Shown here: in pieces, positions 1-11,416 of the stretch | Layout: each line of letters begins with the position of its first letter | How positions within the stretch are numbered: position 1 is the stretch's first letter | Source: Chrysaora quinquecirrha | Lineage: Eukaryota; Cnidaria; Scyphozoa; Semaeostomeae; Pelagiidae | Direction of reading: 5' to 3' | DNA length: 64,000 bases | Assembly (NCBI GenBank): GCA_014526335.1 | Contig: JACTAT010000330.1 | Location: 62,001 to 126,000, forward strand | Notes under the pieces: generated by a model | The model's input: only the letters and a program-made list of their open reading frames with translations | What the model was told of the DNA's origin: nothing | The model's database searches: none | Program-made: the position numbers and the translations under genes

Positions 1-867
1 TTCTTTTTTTTTGTTAAATAGTTGGTCTTCATTAGCTTTTAAACCAGAGCTATTTTTAAAACCAACTTTAAAGAATTTAATAATAATAAAATAATAATAA
101 TAACACGGCGTCGCAAGGGAAACAAATCGCTCATTTATGACGTTAGCCAAACCCAGCCGCATCTCCAATTTCCAATGGTTTTATATCCAACCAAGAGACC
201 GGCTCGCGTTCTTTTTGTCCCAGCCCCACTAGAAACGTGAAAAATTAGGATACTGTATTATCAAAAAATTCGACGCAGTATTACAGGGCACATTGAGATA
301 GTAGCAGAACAGGAGGGCTCAATGGGACGAAAAATACCCTCATTTTTTGAACCCATAAAAGTAACATAGATGAATAAATGTAAAATAAAAAATTAAAAAT
401 CGCCATGATTAAATTATTTAGAAAATGTAGATAAACCATGTTAAATTATGTGAAAGCTTCTCAGCTTTCGCCATCGTTAGTACAAATGAAATAGCTCTCC
501 ATCCCAAAAAAACAAATTCTAGAGCCAAATTTCAGACCGAAGGTCCGCCCCGCCAGATGTCAGAATACCCCTGTTCGTCGAGTGAAATTTGGTTGTGGTT
601 ACCAAGTTCGTATTAAGCAGCCAAACTTTGGTCCCGGTGCAAAGTTTCACTATCTTAGTGCTTGTACTATTGATTATGTGAGCGTTCAAAGTTCATGATT
701 TGTATACGGGCTTTGACTAATCGGCGTAACAAGTTTCATGCGCAGTCATTTTTCACGGTCAAAGCCTGTAAAGAATCGGAAAATCTGCATGCTCATAAAA
801 TCAATGTCACATGAGCACAAATTCAAATACGTGCTGCTTTCATCGTGCTACTTACAGTACTGTACTT
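1..867. other. No gene recognised; AAT microsatellite and one dispersed repeat copy
   Basis: This stretch lies upstream of the first visible P450 exon. I see an AAT-rich microsatellite near 80-105. At about 540-850 there is a diverged copy of the palindromic repeat also found at 22561-22976, 37670-37960 and 38225-39790; shared words include GTGCAAAGTTT and GGTCAAAGCC. No N-terminal P450 membrane-anchor exon could be recognised. Confidence 0.5.
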
Positions 868-1234
868 TTAGGTGCCTAATTGCCGTCCCCCGCTAATTAA
901 TGTTTTGAAACATTTCCACCCCTCCGCTCTTGTTAAGACCCCTCGGATTATTAAGCTTGCATTAATATTGATGTTGATATTTTTAGTCAACTTACTTTGA
1001 CGTTCTTGATGGGAAATTATACTTGCACACTTAATTTGTTGGTTAGAACTATGGATTTTCTTAGCCCATAAGCGCTATAGCGCTTTGCCTTTCAGCAGTT
1101 TCCAGACAAAGTTTGTCAGAAAAAGTCCGATCCCCCCGTTTATTCCGACCCCTCCCCCCGCCAATTAGATCCTGAGGGTAGTTCCAACCCCCCTCCCCCG
1201 CCTATTCCGACCCCCCCAGAAATTAGGCACCTAA
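868..1234. mobile_element. MITE with TTAGGTGCCTAATT inverted termini, copy 1
   Basis: The element begins TTAGGTGCCTAATT and ends with the inverse, AATTAGGCACCTAA. The ends are C- or G-rich while the centre is A+T rich, and no coding sequence is present. A second copy with the same ends lies at 45856-46234. It ends about 25 bp before the splice acceptor of the P450 exon at 1260. The superfamily is not assigned because no clear target duplication was found. Confidence 0.7.
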
Positions 1235-1259
1235 GATTAATCGTTTTGTCATCTTTCAG

Positions 1260-4200
1260 CTGGTGCAAGAGTCAACGTGGCTGATCCTGAAGTTGCTCGG
1301 CGGGTATTGGTAACAAACAGTGTCAATTACCGTCGAGACGAATCGTTGCGGAATTTCCTACCTGCTTTGGGGACTGGTTTGTTAACGAGTAATGGGAGAG
1401 CACACGCAATACAAAGAAAGCATTTGCATCCAGCGTTTACATTGGAAAGCGTCAAAGATTATCTTCCGATTTTTAATGAAAAGAGCATTGAGCTTGCAAA
1501 GGTTACATTTTATTCTGGGTTTGCTTAGCGTATTTAAATTCTTAATTTGTTCGTCTTTAACGCTTTTCTAATTTTAAATACGATGTAGCTTCAAGCTCCC
1601 TTTAAGCCCTCAGTGACTAGCCCAGGGCCTCTTTTAAGGGGATAAAACTAGAGGGGCAAAAAATTTTTAGGGGACTTATTGTTCTATTGTTCTACTGTTT
1701 TATCTTCAGCGCTTTCTTTCACAGAGCGAGTCCAGTCTTGGCAAGTTCATTCTTCTCTTACTGTAGTCCTTTTGTCAGGAATTCATGCACAAGCAGTCGT
1801 GTAGAGCTGGAGAAATAACAAGGGGGCATCTCTTCTTCAGTTGAGAATTAATACAATACAAGTTACACTGATGCTACAGCTGGCTGTAAATGCGCCGAAG
1901 GCGCACAGGGCCCCAGAGTTCCTAATTAGGGGAGTCTGGGAGCATGCTCCCCCAGAAAATTTTTCAAAATACAAACTCGAGATTGGCCCAGATTGGCTTT
2001 TCTTCGCAGTTTTCTTTTGAGAGGACATTGTACTAGGGGGGCAACTTTATAGAACTAGGTTGGCAATGATAGGGACTAGGGGGCATTTGCCCCCCTAGTT
2101 ACTTTGTTAAAAGAGGCCCTGGACTAGCCCAATCTTAAACCAAATTTACTGGAAATCCAGTAAATTAGGCCTAAATTGTTTTACTATTATCTATATATCC
2201 ACCCTTCTCCTTCCTTGCAATGTTGTTCCGATCAAAAGTTATCTTGCTTTATAACGAACATGGTTTTGGGGGCACACGGAGAAGCATTGGCGTTGATAAG
2301 GTAGAAAATTGCTTTAATAGTCTGTATTACAATAAAGTTGAAAAACAAAAAGCCCTAAAGTCACACTCTTAATATTATGAAGCCGTTATGTTATGCAAAA
2401 GGGTTTATCAATGCAAACATAGCATAGAGCTGAGGCATAGACTAGACTTACGGGTAACTATCGGGCAACCATAATATATAAAAATTTATATATTATTATA
2501 TATTTAACATAATATATATAAAGGCTGTACCATATTCCTTTTATATATTATGGTTACCCCTGGTTACTGTTTCTTAACCCCCCTATATCCATACAAAATA
2601 TATATATAATTATGGTTACCCGTATGGTTATCTGATGGCGACCCTTGGTGTTATGGAGACTTTGTCCATCGGACCATCCAGATGGTTGCTTCTGTTGCAA
2701 GGCTTGTCGTCTGATGCATTACTGTTCAGATTCGCATTAGAATCTCCTTTTTGTGTCCACGTTTTCCTTCGCTAGGGTATCCCTATCCGTTCTTATAGAA
2801 GACAAAAAGATATCGGAACAGCCTTAACAGTTTTGCTATTAGCTATGGATTGCCCCCTTCTCCCCCGTTACGACGTTGTTTCGAACAAAAGATACCTTCC
2901 ATTATTACCAACATTCTTTTTTGGGCACAGGGGGGAGCAGTGGAGTTGATTAATCAGAAAATCACTGGAATAGGCAATAGTCTTTGGGAAAAAGGGCTTG
3001 GTCCAACTATTTTGTCTAAGATTGTTATTAAAAAGATCAGTCTTGCTGTTTACTAAAGTTTGGATGATCATTTAGAAGTTCAATATTTTTAAATGATTGA
3101 TTGAAAATATCTTTATTTTTTGTAGTATTGGGAGGAAGAGATAAGGAATAATGGCGGAAAATCGGTAGATTCAGAAATGTTGACGAAATTCACTCATCTC
3201 ACACTGGATGTGATTGGTTTGTGTGGCTTTGGTTATTCGTTTGATTGCATGTCAGGATCGAACAGCGAGGAAAGCAAAGCAACCAATATCATTTTGACTG
3301 CGAATTTCAATGTATTACGCAGATCTATAGAAACTATGTTACCTTTCCTCACGATGATTCCATCACAGGAACGAGACAACCTTAAAAAAGCAGAGACCAT
3401 TTTGTTTGGTTTAATCGAGCAAGTACGTATCTTTTTAAATTACTTATTTTCTACTGCAAGATTTAAGACCCTGACGAAACGATGAAACAATGTTTTTCAA
3501 ACATTGAAATTTGTTTGAACGTTTAGCTGCGTCACAGAGCATTGCTTGATAAGAAAAATGTTGCTGAGCAATGTTTTTGAAGAAAATGCATTCTCACCCC
3601 GTGTAACGTGTGTGCAGTACCGTGAGGCATGCGAAGTACCGTGGCGGATGTTCAGTACCGTGGGGATTGATTCTTTAGGACCTTGAGGAACAAGGTTTTG
3701 CAACGTGGCCAAATCGTAAGACCAAGCATAATCTTAGTTAACCTAGCCTATGAATGTGCCGCTGAACAGGGTGTCCTTTTGGTGTAAAATTCTGTGACAG
3801 AGTGTCCTTTTCTTAAAGGAGTTATGCGACAAGGTGTACTTTTCTAACAAAAGATATGCGACGATAGGGTACTTTTAGGGCATTTTTTATGCGACAGGAT
3901 GCAGGGTGTTGATATTTTCTTTATATTTGATCAACCTTTTGATAAAATTACCAAACCTTTTTGTACTTATAATTTGCGATTTTATGATAAGTAAATTTCA
4001 AATGTTTGAGAAACAATTTTTGATTGCTTGGCCAGGGCCTAACATAAAGAAGCATTTATAAATTTCGTAAATTTTCTTGGTAGTGATGCCTATTGAAGAG
4101 GTGATTAGAGAATTTAGATTTGTATCAGATATTCTAATAGTAACTTAAGTGTTCTCTATTAATGATTGTCTGCCCCCATTTTGGCTATCTAGTATTGGCA

Positions 4201-7200
4201 GAAGAGGACACACACCAACGACGACTGCTGAAACGATTTCTAATTTGCGGTAACAATGTCAGACATCTGACCTGGGCCCTGAGATTCGCGATAGACGCAG
4301 AATGTCTATCACTTTGAGTAGTAAAGATAAGAGAAATCACACGTACGACTCGAATTGAGATTATAAACTGACCCCAAACTGACCGACTAATAATTATTCA
4401 TACAGAGATTTATATACATAACGGAAATGAAGAATTGACATAAATTAGAATACATTACGAATACATTATGACGACTAGTCCTGTTACAGATTAACAAGAA
4501 AGATCAATAAGAAAATAACACAATTGAAACTTTCCTTGATAATTATCACGCTAGCGAATCTATAAGCACTACTATGGTGGATAATCACTACTGGGGCGGG
4601 TTATTATGCTTGATATGGTAGTATTTTTGCGTTCTGTGGCGGATTTTGTGGTTGTTTCTTACTTGATCTATAGAATTTTGCTATGCTTTCGTATTCACCA
4701 CATAAAGCATAATAACCCACCACAAGTAGTGATTATCCACCACATTTCGCAGAAACTACCACCACATTAAGCGTAGTAACCCATATTACAGTAGTGATTA
4801 TCCACCACAATACGCAGAAACTACCACCACATCAAGCATAATAACCCACCACAGTAGTGATTATAGATTCGCTAGCGTGATTATTTTTTTGAATTCAACA
4901 ATTCTGTTTGCTGAGAATTTTCATTTCTCACAGCATCCCCATTTCATTCTAGATAATTTCCTCAAGACGAGCTGAGATGGAAAATTCTCCTGGTCAGACT
5001 TCGGACAAAACCGATCTGTTGCAGAGACTTCTCAATTTATATGAAGAAGCCGGAGAGGGAATAACGAACAAGGGCGTTTTTCATCAGATGTTCACCTTTC
5101 TGTTGGCTGGACACGAGACAACCAGCCTCACTTTGACGTGGACCATATTTCTGCTTGCTAAGAACCCAAAATTTCAAGACAAAGCTCGTGAAGAGATCAG
5201 GAAGGTCCTTGGAGGCGGTTCTTACATTTCGTTCGACGATTTGGATAAACTGAAGTATCTTGATGATTGCATCAAAGAAGCAATGAGGCTTTATCCTGTC
5301 GCCATTTTTACGGGAAGAAAGTCTATTAAGGAAGACAAGTTTGGGCCTTACGTCATACCTGGAAACACTAACATTATCATATTGATTGGTGCACTAAACA
5401 GGAATGAGAAGGTCTGGGAAAATCCTGATGAATATAACCCAGAACGTTTCAGTAAGCGAGGTGAGATATCTTTTACATACAGATTTTCTTGCAATGACCT
5501 TTTCACTCATTTTCATCTGAGAAATTGCGCTAGGAACCACTTAAACAATACTAAAAGTTTCTTAAGAGTTTGTAACGTTTGGTCGATAAACGAGGGAACA
5601 ACTGTCGCTTTTTCTAACAGGAGAAGGTTTTCAAGGGAAATGCTGGGTCCAAAAGAATTTTTTATCAGGCAAGTATTGAGCGTGCCGTAACTTTTCGGGG
5701 ACCGCAACGCTAAATGTTTGTTTTTGGTCTTTGATGAATGCATGTATTGAAAACGACTCTACTTATTGATTGTTAAGATAACTGATAACTGAAACAAGGA
5801 AAACAACGAGTTGTACCCACAACTCAAACTAAACAATAAGTTGGTCCTTTTGTTAGTGTATTGAGAATGGTAAACCAAATATCACCAAAACCTGTCTGAC
5901 AACATGATCGTCAAAAGGTTCAGGGTCTCGTTTCATAAATAAATTTTTGGACTACACGTATTTTTTATAAGAAACTCTTTATAAGAAACCCAGACTCTCG
6001 AATGGCCCAAAATCTAAGAAACTCCAGTACTGGAATTTTTTTGCGTAGGAAACTTTTCACCTCAAACAGCGAAAACTTTTCTTTTATTTTTCGTGACAAG
6101 CAGACAAACAAGAACCCATATGCATGCAAATACAATCGATAAATGGGTTTGGAACATCATTCAGACCAAAATACTATGTTGCCAATATGGATGTTCAAGG
6201 AACTCGTAAGAAACTTGCAGTACTAAAAATCTGAAAATGTTAAGAAACTTTCAGTACTGGATCAATTTTTTAGTTTCTTATAAAAAAATACGTGTATTAA
6301 ACAAAATAGTTTGGACAGCAACGGCGATAACGTCTGTGACCTTATTAAATATTTCCTCCAAAGTAGACCAAATCGCTGTTTTCAATTAGCAGCATCAAAA
6401 ATCTAGTGACTGGCACACGCAATTGGGTAGTTTTCTTTAGGCGCTTACTTTTTCTGACAATACACTATTATGCCAAAAGTCGATCGATTTTAGGCAATTT
6501 TTGTCGGGAAAAAAATTATTTCATATAGCCTGATAAATGGCAACAAGGGCTTCTCATAGCCTTAGAACAGGATTTCTGGCGGTTCGGGATCATTTGAAAA
6601 TTATTGGATTTTGGCCAATTTTTGGCCATCTTGCCTTAGTGTCGTCTTGCCTTTCTTTTAAAATCGGTCGATTTTAAGCAATTTTGGTCGGGAAATACTT
6701 CTTTCAAATACCCCGATGAATGGCCAAAAAGGCTTAATATAATCTTAGAGCAGAATTTCTGTGGGTTTTGGGCCATTTGAAAACCTTGGATTTTGGCCCA
6801 TTTTTGTCCATCTTACCTTAGTATAGCCTTGACTTTTTGCTCAAAATCGGTCAATTTTGGGCAATTTTCGTCGGGACAAAATTCTTTCAAATAGCGCGAT
6901 GAATGGCCAAAAAGGCTTCATATAGCCTTAGAAGGAGATTTCTGGCGATTTGGGGCTCAAAATTCATCATGTTTGCTCAATTATGGGTCACAATTTTAAT
7001 CAGGCCTAAATTTTGAACTGAAATGGCACTTCCCCGTCCAAAACTATGCTTAGACCCCCCCCCCGAAGAATGACAGTTTCAAAAAATGATTCTGCAGTGT
7101 TCGGACAATCGAGGATGCACTGCATTACCACATAAAAAATCGCGCACAAATTTCCTCTTTATGCAAAGGTGTGGTGCATATATCGGGTGGGCCAAAAAAG

Positions 7201-8738
7201 TAACCCCTAAATAAAATATAAAATCTCTCCTATGGTAGAATCTTTCCAAAAATTAACCACGTAAACTTTAAACTAATAAACGTATCTGGTAGGCAAATTT
7301 AAACCCTACCTGCACTTTAGTCGGAGTAATCTAAACTAAGAAATCTGTAGTCACAAATGCAAATGTAACGAAACCAGCAAACTGAGCAGGGCACAAATCA
7401 TGAGATAAGGAATGTTGGGGGAATGTTTTAACTGGAGGGTATGGTCTGAATGTTCTCTATTCTATTTCATGCATGTATAAAGCTTTGCTTCAATTGTCAT
7501 TTCATATCATCGCTTAGACAAGAAATCCACGGTCAGCCGTGTTACGCAAAGACTGGACAGGACTTACAGTAAAAACCCACAAATAAGAACTAGTTGTTTA
7601 AGAACCAAGACACTAATTTTTTTAAAAATTGTCTCTTGCAAATAAGAACCAAACATATAGTGTTCTAGATTTGTCGGTTCTTAACTGGATAATTCATAAG
7701 TCATTGACTATAATCAATAATTTTATTATTTAGGCAAGTTGTAAACCACCGCCAAAGAATGCAGAGCAAAGGAATATTTTCTTATTTTAAGAACCTAATT
7801 AAGAACCAGTAACACTGAATTTGAAAGAGAGCACCCTGTAATGAAGAACCAGCATGAGCCTGCTTGAAAAATTTTGGTTCTTATTCGCGGGTTTTTACTG
7901 TATGGGATATTGCTTTCAGACACATGGACCAGCCGTTCATAATTAACGATTACCATATTGAGTTGTCCAATAGATTTAAATCAGGGCTATTTTCTGGCCA
8001 CTGGTCTTTTTACGACCATAACAAAGTCAGGGTGATTTTCCTTCATGAGTATTTTCTTTGAGTTTTGTTTGTAATAGGCTACTGTTGACGCGGTAACCAT
8101 TCTAGCTTCGGTGCACCCGTATCTGCGACTACAAATTTTTGTGTTTGGATTACTTTGAGAAAAAAGCCGTTACGATTTTGACTTTTCGAGATGTTTATAG
8201 GTTGAAGTTTACCTGGTTTAAGTTTGGTAAGATTTTGCAGCAGGAAGGATTTTATATCAATTATTTACTTTGGGGGGTTACTTTTTTACGGCCCGCCTAA
8301 TAAATGTTCCAAAAAATTCAGTGGTTATGGGGTACGTTTCCAAGACAATGCCCTATTTATTGGGTCACACTTTTTATATCTCGCCCTGGTTATTGGTCCA
8401 CCCTCTATAACCAGTAATCGATAAGGAATTCTTACGTCTTACAAAGGAAGGCACTCTGGTAACTAAATTGCAATGTAACATGATGTTTCCCAATTTCTTT
8501 ATTAGGTGAAGGCGACCCATTGTTTCCCTACTACTTCCTCCCATTCTCTCGTGGTCCACGCATGTGCATTGGTTACAGATTTGCCCAGATGGAAGTAAAA
8601 GTCGCAATGGCTCACATGCTAAACAAGTACTCGTTCAGGCTTGGAAAGGGCCAGTCGGAAGAAATCAAAGGCAAACAAGTGCTCACTCTTAATCCAAACC
8701 CAAAGCCTGTCATTGAAATCAGTCGAGCAGCGAAGTAA
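1260..8738 (+). CDS. Cytochrome P450 (microsomal type), 5'-incomplete
   Basis: This is a haem-thiolate monooxygenase, normally anchored in the endoplasmic reticulum and fed electrons by P450 reductase. Four exons join in phase with GT-AG borders: 1260..1501, 3126..3422, 4953..5460 and 8506..8738. They give 425 residues, so about 75 N-terminal residues including the membrane anchor are missing and probably lie before the window. Visible family motifs are the I-helix oxygen-binding site AGHETT, the K-helix ExxR as EAMR, NPERF, and the haem-binding loop FSRGPRMCIG whose Cys is the proximal ligand. The last intron (3 kb) separates PERF from the haem loop and holds several MITEs. The C-terminal FAQMEVKVAMA resembles CYP46 and CYP4 clan members, but the substrate cannot be read from sequence. 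No frame breaks were seen in the four exons. Confidence 0.93.
1623..2121. mobile_element. hAT-type MITE with 8-bp target duplication
   Basis: The termini are CAGGGCCTCTTTTAA and its near inverse. The element is flanked on both sides by the identical 8-bp sequence GACTAGCC (1615-1622 and 2122-2129). An 8-bp duplication with CAGGG ends is the hAT signature. At 499 bp with no transposase it is non-autonomous. It sits in the first visible intron of the P450 gene. Confidence 0.9.
3463..4042. repeat. Dispersed palindromic element, CAAACGATCAAACA family
   Basis: The ends are diverged inverted repeats beginning near TTAAGACCCTGACG and ending GCCAGGGCCTAA, followed inward by words such as TTTCAAACATT. 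Related ends recur at 24002-25130, 32080-32325, 46511-47170 and around 47600-48830. The centre contains short degenerate tandem units around GCGACAAGGTGTACTTTTC (about 3770-3910). It lies in a P450 intron. A hAT-like origin is suggested by the AGGGCC(T)GG ends but was not proved. Confidence 0.55.
4547..4879. mobile_element. Foldback MITE with 5-bp target duplication
   Basis: The termini CACGCTAGCGAATCTATA and the inverse TATAGATTCGCTAGCGTG form inverted repeats. The flanks are ATTAT on both sides (4542-4546 and 4880-4884). Almost the whole interior is self-complementary: blocks with GTGGATAATCACTACT and AAGCATAATAACCCACCAC occur in both orientations, so the single strand could fold into a long hairpin. 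It has no coding sequence and ends 73 bp before the P450 exon at 4953. Confidence 0.85.
5955..6294. mobile_element. TA-target MITE (mariner-like), CACGTA...AAGAAAC type
   Basis: Inverted termini CACGTATTTTTTATAAGAA and their inverse are each flanked by TA (5953-5954 and 6295-6296). TA duplications are typical of Tc1/mariner-superfamily transposition. Internal AAGAAACT/AAGAAACC words echo the termini. Elements at 46618-47013 and 58584-58949 have similar ends, and 7567-7900 shares the AAGAAC word. It lies in the last P450 intron. Confidence 0.75.
6470..6962. repeat. Degenerate tandem repeat, period about 183 bp, about 2.7 copies
   Basis: Three diverged units begin near 6479, 6662 and 6845. Each contains a version of CGGTCGATTTTAGGCAATTT, then GTCGGGA, then a block like GATGAATGGCCAAAAAGGCTT, then AGCCTTAGAA and TTTCTGGCG. 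Copies differ by many substitutions, so the array is old. It is intronic to the P450 gene and non-coding. Confidence 0.8.
7567..7900. mobile_element. TA-target MITE, CAGTAAAAACCC type
   Basis: The left end CAGTAAAAACCCACAAATAA matches the inverse of the right end, which carries TTATTCGCGGGTTTTTACTG. Both ends are flanked by TA (7565-7566 and 7901-7902). The internal sequence repeats TAAGAACCAA-like words. No coding sequence. It lies in the last P450 intron. Confidence 0.8.
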
Positions 8739-9367
8739 ACTTTTTATTTCCTGATATTTTGAAAGCTTTTTTGCAATAACCCAAGTACTTTTTAAACTGT
8801 TTTTAACGCATCGTTTAATTAACCATATCTTCAGACAGAGAGGATACTCTTTTACGCACTTGTTTTGTATAATAACTGGTAAATTTTGTGTTTGTGTTGA
8901 AACGTTGAGTTTTTTTAATCAAAGTGGGGGTGTATGGTCCGCGATCACAGAAAAAATTTGAAGCAACTTCTACCTGAAGATGCTAGTGTAATCCAGCCTT
9001 CAAATATTTCTAATTTTTGGAGTTTCACACGGGGACACTATGACCGAAATTTCCGGAAAGTGTTTCTCGAAGAAAGTCGTCAGAATGGAACTTTTTAAGC
9101 AAATTTTTGATTGAAATGCTTTGTATACAAGAACAATAAGAGCTGTTCTCAGCCTGATTTTTCTCATTCTTGCACTTGATTTTACCGCTTCACCATCTTA
9201 TCACGCCTATCGGCAAGCACTTTTTAAATAAATGTAAAAACTGTATGGGTTGAGTAAACAATGTTTAACCAAAACAATAGCAAACAGAAATTTAAAACAA
9301 CAATACATTGAAATCATTACAAATTGATCAGCAGTTTGCTTTACTACGATATTAATCTCATATCACA
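8739..9367. other. P450 3' flank; nothing recognised
   Basis: This A+T-rich stretch follows the P450 stop codon and presumably contains the 3' untranslated region. I see no further coding exon, RNA gene or repeat with clear ends. Confidence 0.4.
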
Positions 9368-9841
9368 CAGTGGCGTCACCACGGGGTGGACTGGGGTGGA
9401 CATGTCCACCCCAGTTCTCTCAGACATCGATTTTCCAATTCTTCGAAATCCGTAATAATATTCACTGGGGGAGGGGGGCCAGATTTTCAGCAGAAGTGGA
9501 ATGAGCTCACTTCTCCCGACATTGTATGCATTGGTGAAAATCAGTGCAACTTTACCAGTCACAGTGGCATCGTGTGAAACATCACATGATTTTGTGCTGT
9601 TAGCAATAAAATAGACTGTCACAAAAACATGGTCTTTAATTTTTGAATGCAGTAAATTCAAAAACTTTTCGTTGTTGTTACGTCGTTGTTATATCTGTCA
9701 GTGGGATGATTTTTGCAAGTTAGTAGTAAATAGTTGATCTTTGCTTGCTGCTATTTCATCTTAGGATGATTTAGAATGGGCGTTGGCCAGCTTTTCCGAA
9801 TTTTTGTCCACCCCAGTAATTTTAGTCTGGGAACGCCACTG
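9368..9841. mobile_element. hAT-type MITE with 8-bp target duplication
   Basis: The ends are CAGTGGCGT and the inverse ACGCCACTG with one mismatch. Both flanks are the identical 8-mer ATATCACA (9360-9367 and 9842-9849). Length 474 bp, no transposase. The interior contains GGTGGACTGGGGTGGAC near the left end and the matching CCACCCCAG near the right. Confidence 0.92.
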
Positions 9842-10084
9842 ATATCACATCGGTTTGTTTACTTGACTCTGTATTTTGATTGCAAAAATACAAAACAAAA
9901 CCTCTTGTTCTGGTCGTCCATTTCAAACAAGGGTACTGCGCTTCAGTCTTGGTTTCGCCCATTCTACAAAGTCGTCTATCAACACAGGCCACGCTCCTAG
10001 AATAAATTATTATATTTATATAAGACTTTGAGTTATACAAAACATTAAAATTGCGAGCAACTGGGGAAAATCTTTAGACATACT

Positions 10085-10355
10085 TAAAGATTTTTCGTCT
10101 GACACTCATCGTGGAGTGAGTGGTCAAGCTTCTCCGTCAGTTTTCGTTAGGCAGCTGAAGTTTAGCTTGGTCGGGTGAGGTCAGCATCTGTATGGGTGAC
10201 TTTCCAGATGGATGACTAAACAACTCACTCTGACGTCCTTCGGAAGGGACGTTAAACTAGGGGTCCCATGCCTGGCTGCGGCATGAAAGGTAGGGCTAAA
10301 TCAGCTGATAAAGCTAGAAATAACAGCCTACTCAAAATAAAGTAAAAACAACAAC
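10085..10355 (+). mobile_element. 5S-rRNA-derived SINE (SINE3-like)
   Basis: Bases near 10148-10215 resemble the internal promoter of 5S rRNA: GAAGTTTAGC, then GTCGGG, then AGCATCTGTATGGGTGAC, in the order of box A, intermediate element and box C. This is followed by a body with GGGACGTTAAAC and GGGGTCCCATG, words seen in several animal SINE cores, and ends in an AAC-rich tail near 10345. It is too diverged for a functional 5S gene. The exact 5' boundary is uncertain. Confidence 0.7.
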
Positions 10356-10946
10356 AACTCCTCAGAGCATAAACGCCAGAAACAGACCGAAAAATTGACC
10401 GTATAGCGAAATTTATACCCACATGCGGATCGAAATGCAAGAATTGATGAAAAGGGGAGCTTCTTATCACGTTCCGTTCAGTATCAAATACTTTCAAAGA
10501 ATAGGAATAAATAGAATATTAACATGCGCTCCCCAGTGGCCTATCAATGATTCCTGATGTTAGTATTTAAAATGGCAAGATTATTTTTCCTTAATCCTCC
10601 CTCCTCCATATGATGTGCCTGTGTAAGTGTTCTAGATGAGAGCTGGAGTTTTTGGTAACAGGTATACGAACAAAAGTTTACGTTCGTATGAATTTGGGGC
10701 TAAAATTCCGCTCCGCGAGAACTGGGATCCCGCCTTTAAAAGAGATGACTTTGCAATATAAATGGAAGAAACGGGCGTAGCAGTGGGCGAGCCTTGCATG
10801 TGCGAGTCACAACGCGCGCAGAACAAGCAATTTGCCACATTTAAGAACCGATGACAAGGCTGGCTTGGCTCCGCACTGGTTCATTTGTGAATCAATTTAT
10901 AAAACCGAGCTGTTTGGAAGGGATGTTGCTCATTAGCGGGCAGGCT

Positions 10947-11302
10947 TGTAGCAGCATCAACAACATTTTATTTTGTATCTTAGTAACCGTTTTATTCATT
11001 TTTGTTTACTATTTGCATTTCTATACTTCTTCCTACTCATTAACACGTTTTCACTATAAACCTTTATTTTTATTACAATAACCTTTTTGTTTATCACTGT
11101 CGTTTCGAAACCATCCCAGATTTTAATTTATGTAATTTTGTAAATAGTTAGTTAGAGTTAAATTTGATCAGAGTGAACACAAAAAAATCAAGAAACGTTT
11201 TATCTATCTGGTGTATCTCTCAAGCATCGCAAGTTTTGGTGAGATAATTTCAATTTATAGGATTAGTAAATCTAGTTTTTGTTTAAGCGCTAGTTTTCCT
11301 AA
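10947..11302 (+). repeat. 5' LTR of Gypsy element
   Basis: This 356-bp direct repeat begins TGTAGCAGC and ends TTTTCCTAA and is indistinguishable by eye from 15562-15917. It is preceded by the target duplication AGGCT. As the upstream LTR it should hold the promoter for the genomic transcript. The sequence is strongly T-rich. Confidence 0.95.
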
Positions 11303-11416
11303 ATTGGTGACCACGTTTGTTTATATTCTCGTCAATTTTATCGCTGTTTTACATTCCTCCACCGTCATCTTGTTTCTTGTACGCCGTTCTTTTCACTACA
11401 CTCTACACTCATCACC

